A stretch of 6,034 nucleotides of DNA from contig LKUE01000247.1 of assembly GCA_001412365.1 (NCBI GenBank), positions 1 to 6,034 on the forward strand, in the 5' to 3' direction. The notes beneath the pieces are model-generated. The model saw only the letters and a program-made list of their open reading frames with translations. It had not been told where the DNA came from and did not search any database. This document shows, in pieces, positions 1 to 5,768 of this stretch (the first letter of the stretch is position 1; each line of letters starts with the position of its first letter). Position numbers and translations under genes: made by a program. This DNA is from Desulfuromonas sp. SDB (lineage in GTDB: Bacteria; SDB-A).

Positions 1-1281
1 AAAAATTTTTTTTGTATATCTTCTTTTCAAGCTCTGGTTATGTTCAGAAGGGGTTTGTTCTACAGCTACCTTTCCATCTACCTTAGAAATTTTTTAAATC
101 TCAGTGTTACTGAAACCAGTTTATTTGCTACCTTCCCCATGCTGGTTAACATCCTATTTCAGACTTTTGTGTGGGGTAAGCTGTCCGACCGCCTTCAGAA
201 AAGAAGAACTCTTATCGTTTTCGGCGAACTGGCTGCGGGGATTATAACTTTCTTTATCTGGGTTCTCCATCTTGTTCCCCCCAGCTTGAGGGCAGCCGGA
301 TATGTGGTTATTTTAGGTTTAACTTTTCTGGAAATATTTTGGTCTATGTCCAATCTTGGATGGACTGCCTTGGTTTCAGATCTTTACCCGGATAAAAAAA
401 GGGCGGAAATACAGGGAAAATTCACCAGTCTGGGTGGAGTGGGAAGAGTGATTGGAGTTTGGATTGGAGGATTGGCTTATGATGGTTTATCCCGGTATTA
501 TCCGGGATGGGGATTCCACCAGGGATTGTTGTTTTTTATTGCTTCCGGAGTAATGTTAGTTTCCACAATCCCCATGTTTTTTGTACCCGAAGGTGGAGTG
601 GGATTGACTGGGGCAGGAGATAAGATGAAGCAAGCTCTTATGGGAAATTGTAAAAAGGCAGCTAACTATTCCAAACCCTTAATATTATTTTTAATATCCC
701 TGGTTTTTGTGAACTTTGGTCGAAATTCAGTAGCCATAATAATCTCACAGTATCTCACCCTGCCCCAGGGATTTAATGTTTCATCTTCAACTTTAAGTTA
801 TATTGTCAATGCTAGCTCAATTTCGGTGATCTTAACTGGTGTTTCAGTGGGAGTTCTTAAAAGGAAATTATCAGACCGCAGTTTGTTTTTAACTGGAATT
901 ATTTCAGCAATTACCACTCTGACCCTGTACTCTCAGGCTAATCACTTGTTTTTTGTGTTTGTAGCGAGTTTCTTAAATGGCTTTACCTTTGTAATTTTAT
1001 TTGCCTCCTCTTATTCATATATTGCCCGACTCATCCCCCCTGAAAAAAGGGGAAGACAATTTGCCCTTTACAATGCCACCCGATTTTTAAGCTGGGGGAT
1101 ACCTGCAACTTTTATTACCGGTCCGTTAATTGACTTGATGATTAAGTTTGGATTTCCCCAGGTTTACTCTTACCGCTTGTCTTTTTTGGTAGCGGCAGTG
1201 ACTGTATCTTTGGGAATTTTCTTCTTTTTCTGGGCAGATCGCATAATTAAAAATCATCCTGGTGCTTCTGATGCAAATTGA
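1..1281 (+). CDS. MFS transporter, 5'-truncated by the window edge
   Basis: Integral inner-membrane permease of the major facilitator superfamily; the substrate cannot be told from sequence. Numbering from the ATG at base 40, the MFS motif A (GKLSDRLQKRR, residues 46-56) lies between TM2 and TM3, with a weaker copy (KLSDRS, 276-281) in the equivalent C-half loop. About twelve hydrophobic segments are visible, and a polar central loop at roughly 184-212 separates the two six-helix halves. Loops PDKKRAEIQGKF (117-128) and PPEKRGRQFALYNA (333-346) occupy equivalent places in the two halves. The frame is open from base 1. The ATG at 40 has no Shine-Dalgarno and would start inside TM1, because the hydrophobic stretch begins upstream with FFCISSFQALV. 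The true start is therefore probably left of the window. The stop TGA is at 1279-1281. The gene converges on the minus-strand propeller gene 46 bp further on. Family assignment is firm; start and substrate are not. Confidence 0.88.
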   Translation, partial: KNFFCISSFQALVMFRRGLFYSYLSIYLRNFLNLSVTETSLFATFPMLVNILFQTFVWGKLSDRLQKRRTLIVFGELAAGIITFFIWVLHLVPPSLRAAGYVVILGLTFLEIFWSMSNLGWTALVSDLYPDKKRAEIQGKFTSLGGVGRVIGVWIGGLAYDGLSRYYPGWGFHQGLLFFIASGVMLVSTIPMFFVPEGGVGLTGAGDKMKQALMGNCKKAANYSKPLILFLISLVFVNFGRNSVAIIISQYLTLPQGFNVSSSTLSYIVNASSISVILTGVSVGVLKRKLSDRSLFLTGIISAITTLTLYSQANHLFFVFVASFLNGFTFVILFASSYSYIARLIPPEKRGRQFALYNATRFLSWGIPATFITGPLIDLMIKFGFPQVYSYRLSFLVAAVTVSLGIFFFFWADRIIKNHPGASDAN

Positions 1282-1290
1282 GGTCAGGAG

Positions 1291-1352
1291 AGGAGGTTTT
1301 CAATATGTTCAGAAACACCGGAAAAAATCAGGGAATGAACAGTATTCCTTGA
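1291..1352 (+). other. Orphan strong ribosome binding site with 15-codon open frame
   Basis: Just after the MFS stop codon, AGGAGGT (1291-1297) lies 7 nt before an ATG at 1305. This is a better initiation site than most real genes here have. The frame encodes only MFRNTGKNQGMNSIP and stops at TGA 1350-1352, running into the 3' end of the oppositely oriented propeller gene. No + strand gene follows for 1.6 kb, so it is not a leader peptide for a downstream gene. It could be a translated micropeptide at the end of the MFS transcript, the surviving 5' end of a lost gene, or a purine-rich coincidence. No function can be assigned. Confidence 0.3.
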
Positions 1353-1375
1353 TTGATTAAACAGGTGTTTTTGAA
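1308..1375. repeat. Nested inverted repeat at the convergent gene junction
   Basis: The outer arms TTCAGAAACACC (1308-1319) and GGTGTTTTTGAA (1364-1375) pair over 12 positions, with one G-U pair when read as + strand RNA (g1312-t1371). They enclose the inner 11-bp hairpin of the terminator described separately (1326-1354). The element spans the last codons of the minus-strand gene and the junction with the MFS gene. On the + strand neither stem is followed by a good T-run, so as a terminator it serves the minus strand better. A small repeated palindromic element is possible but cannot be shown from one copy. Confidence 0.5.
1322..1354 (-). terminator. Intrinsic terminator of the propeller gene, overlapping its stop codon
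   Basis: Read on the minus strand, the stem AATCAAGGAAT / ATTCCCTGATT (11 bp, one wobble or mismatch, 7-nt loop) is followed directly by six T residues (complement of a1322-a1327). The TGA stop (1330-1328) lies inside the 3' arm, so the last codons of the gene form part of the terminator. The stem is low in GC, so efficiency is uncertain. The layout of hairpin, U-tract and gene end is typical of a factor-independent terminator. Confidence 0.62.
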
Positions 1376-2773
1376 TTTAACTTGGATAAAGTAAATACCG
1401 GGTACAACCGGTTTAAAAAATTGATTAAAGCCGTTCCAGGTAAACCGGTAACTCCCCGAAGTTAAAAATTGGTTGGCTAGCTGGTTGATTTTTGCACCGT
1501 AAATATTGTATATCGAAATCTCGATATTTCCGGATTCAGGAAGACTAAGGTTGATAGTGGTGGTTGCGGAGAAGGGATTGGGATGGATAAAGCAGTTGAG
1601 CGGGGTGGAAATTAAAACCGGTTCAATAAACTCACTGATCCCGGTATAGGTTGTGTTTTTATACCAGTTAATATAGGTTGAATAATTTGCCCCGGAAATT
1701 ATATCAATATATCCGTCCGCATCTATGTCTGCGCAGGCGAGAGGCCAGGCTCCGGGTAATGAATAGTCAATGGTCTGTTTGTTCCACCCCGGTGGATCTA
1801 AACCGTCATTTTCATACCAGGCCAGATCTCCTGATCCTTCGGAAGTGGCAAAAATATCCAAATAATTATCTGAATTTAGATTTGCCAATCCTACTCCCAA
1901 AGCGGAGTTAAAGTACTGATCTACCACCACCTGGGTCCAGGAGCTCTGATTATTACCATCATTAATCCATACTGCCACCTGGTTAATCTGCCATCCCACT
2001 GCTGCAATATCTGGATAACTGTCGCTATTTACATCTCCGGCTCTGACCATATGCGCTCCGTAGAAATTTGATTCAACTAAATGTTCAGTAAAGCCGGGAG
2101 GATTTTGACCGTCGTTTTCCCACCAGCGGATGTCATGATTTCCTGCTGCCGCCCCCACTACATCCAAGTCCCCATCCAGATCCAGATCAACCGGCCATAC
2201 TGAACGGGCACCGGTCATGGTTGAACAAATCACCTGTTCATTCCAAACCAGAGGTTCTCCGCCCTGGTTTAACCACAGAGTTATTTGATTTAATCCAGCG
2301 GAAGCTCCCAGTACATCAATATCGCCGTCATTATCAATATCTTCTGCCTGGACTTCATGCGCCTGAATAAAACTTGAATCAATGCAGTATTTTATCCAAA
2401 GAGAATCATTTTGCTTTATCCAATAGGCAACTTCATATGCATACCAGGCAGTCCCCAGTATTTCCGGTACTGAATCCCCGTTAAGATCAGCAGAGTTGAC
2501 AAAGGAAGCGCCGGTAAACCCGGAGTCTATATCTACTCTATTCCAACTTACCGGAGTATCTCCCTGGTGGTACCAGATAGTTATCAATCCTCCGTTCCAG
2601 GATGATCCCAAAATATCCGGACATCCATCCTCATTGATATCGTAAGTATTTAAACCGGAGGGCGAGCTGAATGTTCCGTCCACCAGATATTCAGAAAAGC
2701 CATTATCGGAAAAAAACGGTGAAGTTAAAATGATAATGAATATAAAACTTATTGTAAGAACTTTCAGGAGCAT
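1328..2773 (-). CDS. Secreted seven-bladed FG-GAP/VCBS propeller protein with FlgD/T9SS-like C-terminal domain
   Basis: Predicted exported or surface protein of 481 residues; ligand or enzymatic role unknown. Residues 1-22 form a signal peptide (Lys4, then a hydrophobic core). Seven Asp-rich loops of the type DxNxDGxxDIxG occur at 45, 96, 145, 196, 247, 298 and 349, spaced 51, 49, 51, 51, 51 and 51 residues. Each is followed by a W-rich strand (IWYHQGD, RWWENDG, AWYENDG). This fits FG-GAP/VCBS repeats making one complete seven-blade beta-propeller, with Ca2+ expected in the Asp loops. Residues about 395-481 (HPNPFSATTTINLSLPESG ... IYNIYGAKI ... GSYRFTWNG ... VPGIYFIQV) resemble the FlgD-type Ig-like/type IX secretion sorting domain. 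No catalytic motif is visible. The ATG start is supported by GGAGGT 3 nt upstream (2782-2777). An intrinsic terminator overlaps the stop. The gene is divergent from the GTPase gene and has no operon partner in view. Confidence 0.85.
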   Translation of the reverse strand: MLLKVLTISFIFIIILTSPFFSDNGFSEYLVDGTFSSPSGLNTYDINEDGCPDILGSSWNGGLITIWYHQGDTPVSWNRVDIDSGFTGASFVNSADLNGDSVPEILGTAWYAYEVAYWIKQNDSLWIKYCIDSSFIQAHEVQAEDIDNDGDIDVLGASAGLNQITLWLNQGGEPLVWNEQVICSTMTGARSVWPVDLDLDGDLDVVGAAAGNHDIRWWENDGQNPPGFTEHLVESNFYGAHMVRAGDVNSDSYPDIAAVGWQINQVAVWINDGNNQSSWTQVVVDQYFNSALGVGLANLNSDNYLDIFATSEGSGDLAWYENDGLDPPGWNKQTIDYSLPGAWPLACADIDADGYIDIISGANYSTYINWYKNTTYTGISEFIEPVLISTPLNCFIHPNPFSATTTINLSLPESGNIEISIYNIYGAKINQLANQFLTSGSYRFTWNGFNQFFKPVVPGIYFIQVKFKNTCLINQGILFIP

Positions 2774-2825
2774 TTTACCTCCCCCCTAATTATAGTTTAT
2801 TACACCATCGGTATACATAAATTTA

Positions 2826-2855
2826 ATCCTACCTCCTTCTATCTATTTAAGTCAA
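2826..2855 (-). promoter_or_regulatory. Candidate promoter of the propeller gene
   Basis: On the minus strand, TTGACT (2855-2850) and TAGGAT (2831-2826) are separated by 18 bp. The -35 matches the consensus at 5 of 6 positions and the -10 at 4 of 6. Transcription would start near 2819, giving a leader of about 45 nt that contains the GGGAGG ribosome binding site. A consensus TATAAT also occurs at 2794-2789, but it has no good -35 and would leave almost no leader. Confidence 0.35.
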
Positions 2856-2906
2856 CCTCAAAAATCATTTGATAACAGGCATTCTTCTGGGTATAAATTG
2901 ATCAAG

Positions 2907-2936
2907 TTGACAAATAATAAAATTTTAGTTTATCTA
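2907..2936 (+). promoter_or_regulatory. Candidate sigma70-type promoter of the GTPase gene
   Basis: A perfect -35 hexamer TTGACA (2907-2912) lies 18 bp before a poor -10, TATCTA (2931-2936), in an AT-rich stretch. Transcription would begin near 2943, leaving a leader of about 19 nt that carries the GAGGT ribosome binding site (2953-2957). The palindrome TTGATCAA (2898-2905) sits one base upstream of the -35 and could be an operator or chance. The -35 is convincing; the -10 is not. Confidence 0.45.
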
Positions 2937-2961
2937 ATAGATAATAAATAATGAGGTAGAT

Positions 2962-3948
2962 ATGCCCACTAATATGCCGCCTGAATACTTTGATGCGGAG
3001 AAAAGGTATAAACAAGCTCAAACTGTTCAGGAAAAGATAGAACGATTAACTGAACTTCTGGGGACTATTCCCAAGCATAAGGGTACCGATAAAATCAGGG
3101 CGGATTACCGCAGGCGTCTGTCTAAGCTACGCAGTCAGGCACAGCAGAAAAAAGGAGCTGTCCGGCATGATTCTGCCTTTGTCATTGATAAGGAAGGAGC
3201 AGGGCAGGTGGCTATTGTGGGACCTCCTAACGTGGGGAAGTCAACCTTACTGACCAGATTGACCCATGCTACCCCGGATATTGCTGATTTTCCCATGACT
3301 ACCTGGACTCCCACCCCCGGAATGATGAAGTATGAGGACATCCAGATTCAGTTAATTGATACTCCCCCCTTGACTTCAGAACATATTGAGCATGAGTTGT
3401 ACGATTTGATTAAAAGAGTTGATCTGGTCCTGCTGATGCTGAGTCTGCACAAAGATCCGGGAGGACAGCTTGATGAATGTCTTGATTTATTGAAAAACAA
3501 AAGAATTTATCCACAGCACTTAAAAGACAGTTTAATAGAAACCAAGGGATTTAAATTTTTACCTTTTCACCTGGTGGTCAATAAATATGATGGTCAGGAA
3601 GAAGATGAAGAGTTTGATATTTTCTGTGAATTCTTGCCCCAGCCCTGGCCCTTACTGCCAATATCTGCCCAAACCTGCAGGAATCTTGACCAGCTTAAAG
3701 AAATTGTTTTCCATAAACTGGATATAATAAGAATTTATTCTAAAGTTCCCGGCAAACCTCCCGCCTTGGATTCTCCCTTTGTGCTGGAAAAAGGTTCCAC
3801 CGTGGAGGAGTTTGCCCAGAATGTACATCATGATTTTGTAGATAATTTAAAAATGGTACGAATGTGGGGAGAAGGGGTATTTGACGGGCAAAATGTTCCC
3901 CGTAATCACATCCTCCACGATAAGGATATTGTGGAGCTTCATATTTAA
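2962..3948 (+). CDS. DRG/Obg-like GTPase with C-terminal TGS domain
   Basis: Cytosolic P-loop GTPase of 328 residues, close in layout to the archaeal/eukaryotic DRG branch of the Obg family. By family analogy it probably acts on ribosomes or translation; its role in bacteria is not established to my knowledge. Residues 1-65 are charged and helical, with a DRG-like segment (TIPKHKGTDKIRADYRRRL, 35-53). G1 is GPPNVGKS (87-94), the G2 threonine lies in PMTTWTPTPG (111-120), G3 is DTPP (133-136), G4 is NKYD (207-210) and G5 is SAQ (235-237). A TGS domain occupies about 255-328 and ends HILHDKDIVELHI. The G3-G4 distance of 74 residues leaves no room for the S5D2L insertion of true DRG proteins. 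G3 lacks the usual Gly of DxxG, which I recall as normal for this bacterial subfamily. The start has GAGGT (2953-2957), and the MPTN...PPEYF N terminus looks family-typical. The MBL-fold gene follows after 57 bp. Confidence 0.88.
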   Translation: MPTNMPPEYFDAEKRYKQAQTVQEKIERLTELLGTIPKHKGTDKIRADYRRRLSKLRSQAQQKKGAVRHDSAFVIDKEGAGQVAIVGPPNVGKSTLLTRLTHATPDIADFPMTTWTPTPGMMKYEDIQIQLIDTPPLTSEHIEHELYDLIKRVDLVLLMLSLHKDPGGQLDECLDLLKNKRIYPQHLKDSLIETKGFKFLPFHLVVNKYDGQEEDEEFDIFCEFLPQPWPLLPISAQTCRNLDQLKEIVFHKLDIIRIYSKVPGKPPALDSPFVLEKGSTVEEFAQNVHHDFVDNLKMVRMWGEGVFDGQNVPRNHILHDKDIVELHI

Positions 3949-3980
3949 TATCGGAAAAATATTATTTTAAGCTCTTGGTG

Positions 3981-3999
3981 AAAAATAGTCATTATTTTT
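3981..3999. repeat. Perfect AT-only palindrome upstream of the MBL-fold gene
   Basis: AAAAATA (3981-3987) and TATTTTT (3993-3999) are exact inverted repeats around the 5-nt loop GTCAT, ending 6 nt before the ATG at 4006. As RNA the stem is A-U only, so it would be a weak terminator for the GTPase transcript. As DNA it could be a regulator-binding palindrome. In a gap this AT-rich, chance is also plausible. Confidence 0.35.
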
Positions 4000-4005
4000 A
4001 ACATT

Positions 4006-4851
4006 ATGAAAAAAAATAGTGAACAATGTTTTCTGATTTTATTGGGAACCGGAACCCCCAATGCTGAACCGGATCGCTCCGGTCCTTCCCTGGCTGTAGT
4101 TGTTGATGGCAAATCTTACTTGGTTGACTGCGGACCGGGATTGGTGAGAAGAGCACAGGCAGCGTTTAATCAGGGAATAACCTGTCTGCATCCAAAATTT
4201 CTGAATAAATTATTCATAACCCACCTCCATTCAGATCATACTGCAGGTTATGCTGACTTGATTTTAACTCCCTGGGTTCTGCACCGGGATAAACAGTTAG
4301 AGGTGTTTGGTCCTGAAGGTACCGCCCAGATGACTGATAATATTATTAAAGCTTATCAGCAAGATATCCAGGAACGACTGAATAGACCGGAACCTATTGA
4401 TGAGATGGGATATCAAGTTAAGGTTTGTGAGATAGGCGAAGGTATCATTTACCGGAATGAGTCGGTAACAGTGGAAGTATTGCTGGTGGACCATGGAAAT
4501 TTACCTGCTTATGCGTTTAAATTTATCACCAAACAAAGAATTTTTGTAGTTTCCGGAGATACAACTTACTGTGAAAATTTAGCAGAGTTTGCCCGGGGCT
4601 GCGATGTATTGGTGCATGAAGTTTACTCAGCCCGGGGTTTAAAATCCAGAGAGAGCAGCTGGATAAAATATCACCGCAGTTATCATACTTCCACAGAACA
4701 GCTGGCTGAAATAGCCCGGAAAGTAAAACCGGGAAAATTAGTATTGTACCACTGTCTTTACCATGGGATTAAACCAGATGATTTGCTGAAGGAAATTACT
4801 GAAAATTACAGTGGTGAAGTAATTATTGGCGATGATTTAAATAAATTTTAA
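4006..4851 (+). CDS. Metallo-beta-lactamase-fold hydrolase, RNase Z-like
   Basis: Cytosolic two-metal hydrolase of 281 residues; no signal peptide. All expected metal ligands are visible: THLHSDH (His73, His75, Asp77, His78), His163 in VDHG, Asp185 in VVSGDT and His249 in LYHC. The N terminus (LLGTGTPNAEPDRSGPSLAV, 13-31) and LVDCGPGLVRRA (39-50) are typical of RNase Z/arylsulfatase-like members. HEVYS (204-208) and YHTSTEQLAEIA (226-237) sit where tRNase Z has its HEAT and HST loops. Region 105-150 shows no Gly/Pro-rich exosite arm, so true tRNA 3'-end processing is doubtful; a phosphodiesterase or other ester hydrolase is as likely. The ATG is chosen because an in-frame TGA at 3979-3981 bounds the frame, no ATG, GTG or TTG lies between, and the motifs start soon after. 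No Shine-Dalgarno is evident, only TTTTTAACATT. Co-transcription with the GTPase, 57 bp upstream, is plausible. Confidence 0.87.
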   Translation: MKKNSEQCFLILLGTGTPNAEPDRSGPSLAVVVDGKSYLVDCGPGLVRRAQAAFNQGITCLHPKFLNKLFITHLHSDHTAGYADLILTPWVLHRDKQLEVFGPEGTAQMTDNIIKAYQQDIQERLNRPEPIDEMGYQVKVCEIGEGIIYRNESVTVEVLLVDHGNLPAYAFKFITKQRIFVVSGDTTYCENLAEFARGCDVLVHEVYSARGLKSRESSWIKYHRSYHTSTEQLAEIARKVKPGKLVLYHCLYHGIKPDDLLKEITENYSGEVIIGDDLNKF

Positions 4852-4866
4852 TTCAGGCAGTACAAT

Positions 4867-4894
4867 TTGACCAGATTAACAGTTAAACTATAAT
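4867..4894 (+). promoter_or_regulatory. Strong sigma70-type promoter of the outer-membrane protein gene
   Basis: TTGACC (4867-4872) and a perfect TATAAT (4889-4894) are separated by 16 bp. Transcription would begin near 4901, about 32 nt before the ATG at 4933, leaving room for the GGGAGG ribosome binding site. This is the best promoter in the window. It suggests that the barrel protein and the BamE-like gene behind it form a separate transcription unit from the GTPase and hydrolase. Confidence 0.65.
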
Positions 4895-4932
4895 TTTAAA
4901 TTCATCTAACCAGGGAAAAAGGGAGGTAATTT

Positions 4933-5727
4933 ATGAAAAACATTAGCTCGAATTCTAAAATAAAATTCAACTATTCTTTGAACCGGAGCTTTATGATTTG
5001 CACTGTTATTACTGCAACTCTGATGTTTAATTTTAATTTACTATACAGTTCAAATCTACTGGTGGATGTTGAATCGGGATTAGTGAATTTAGGTTACTGT
5101 GATGTACAAGTTCCTGCGGACGGGGGAACTTTTTTTTCCTTGACCGATGACTTTTCCGCTGACAATCAGCTATTCTACCGTATCATGGTAATATATGAAC
5201 TAAATTCCCGACATAAATTCTATGCCCTCATTGCTCCCTTATCCATAAAGGCTTCTGGCAGCTTTGATGATTCCTTAATTTTTGAAAAGAAAACATTTCC
5301 TCCTCAAACAGATATTGATGCCTGGTATCGTTTTAATTCCTACCGGCTGAGTTACCGCTATGATTTCTACCAGACTCCGAGAATACTATTTGGCTTGGGG
5401 GTTACTGCAAAAATTAGAGATGCCCAAATAAGATTGAAATCTGACAGCTTGGAATCAGTAAAAGATAATTTGGGGTTTGTCCCCCTGATCGCATTTAAAT
5501 TCAGTTATTATTTTAACCCCCAGTGGAGTTTTTCAATAGAAGGGGATGCCCTTGCTGCTCCCCAGGGAAGAGCGGAAGATATATCCGCTTCCCTGAGCTG
5601 GGAACTAAATCCCCGGTTTACCATTAGAGGTGGCTATCGTCTTTTAGAGGGGGGGGCAGATGTGGAGGAAGTTTATAATTTTACTTTGTTGAACTATGGA
5701 ATATTAGGGTTTAGGTTGAAGATTTAA
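4933..5727 (+). CDS. Conserved outer-membrane beta-barrel protein of unknown function
   Basis: Predicted outer-membrane barrel of 264 residues. The N terminus has a long basic n-region (1-20) and a hydrophobic core (21-38), with likely cleavage near YSS-N (38-41). The mature part shows about eight or more amphipathic strands with alternating aromatic and polar residues, for example 81-90, 94-103, 131-146, 150-169, 183-193, 197-206, 215-225 and 228-237. The last strand, LLNYGILGFRLKI, reaches the C terminus as in BAM substrates. Segments such as FNSYRLSYRYDF (134-145), AKIRDAQIRL (159-168), GDALAAPQGRAEDI (204-217) and GYRLLEGGADVEEVYNF (234-250) look conserved. From memory they resemble an uncharacterised OMP family seen across Gram-negative bacteria; this was not checked. 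The role could be a small pore, adhesin or structural OMP. The ATG follows GGGAGG (4921-4926) at 6 nt and a near-consensus promoter. The BamE-like gene follows 41 bp downstream. Confidence 0.75.
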   Translation: MKNISSNSKIKFNYSLNRSFMICTVITATLMFNFNLLYSSNLLVDVESGLVNLGYCDVQVPADGGTFFSLTDDFSADNQLFYRIMVIYELNSRHKFYALIAPLSIKASGSFDDSLIFEKKTFPPQTDIDAWYRFNSYRLSYRYDFYQTPRILFGLGVTAKIRDAQIRLKSDSLESVKDNLGFVPLIAFKFSYYFNPQWSFSIEGDALAAPQGRAEDISASLSWELNPRFTIRGGYRLLEGGADVEEVYNFTLLNYGILGFRLKI

Positions 5728-5758
5728 TAATGAATTTAAAATTAATAATTTCATAACC

Positions 5759-5764
5759 GGAGGT
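5759..5764 (+). promoter_or_regulatory. Ribosome binding site that fixes a TTG start
   Basis: GGAGGT (5759-5764) stands 4 nt before the TTG at 5769. No ATG or GTG in the same frame lies at a workable distance; the next in-frame ATG (5901) is already within the BamE-like core. The site therefore selects TTG as the start codon of the last gene. Confidence 0.65.
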
Positions 5765-5768
5765 CAGA

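Noticed and set aside
39-1314. Eleven-base identity TATGTTCAGAA at 39-49 and 1304-1314, both at an ATG
   Set aside because: A few 11-mer repeats are expected by chance in 6 kb; flanks do not match, so no duplication is supported.
1678-1911. 77-codon open frame on the + strand inside the propeller gene
   Set aside because: It is antisense to a well-supported repeat protein, has no ribosome binding site and its translation (Arg/Pro/Leu-rich) resembles no family; it is a by-product of the regular repeats.
2898-2905. TTGATCAA palindrome beside the GTPase -35
   Set aside because: An 8-bp palindrome in AT-rich DNA is common; without a second copy or conservation it cannot be called an operator.
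3135-3341. 68-codon minus-strand open frame inside the GTPase gene
   Set aside because: It lies opposite the G1-G3 region of a clear GTPase and shows no independent signal.
4297-4494. 65-codon minus-strand open frame inside the MBL-fold gene
   Set aside because: Antisense shadow without ribosome binding site or recognisable domain.
4006-4851. Calling the MBL-fold gene rnz (tRNase Z)
   Set aside because: Metal ligands and HEAT/HST-like loops fit, but no Gly/Pro-rich exosite arm is visible, so a specific symbol would overclaim.
4852-4932. Search for a terminator after the MBL-fold gene
   Set aside because: No stem followed by a T-run could be found; only the promoter and ribosome binding site of the next gene are supported.
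5725-5758. AT-rich TTAATAAT / AATTAATAAT stretch after the barrel gene as a possible terminator
   Set aside because: The repeats are direct rather than inverted, there is no stable stem, and the next gene starts 41 bp on, so readthrough is more likely.
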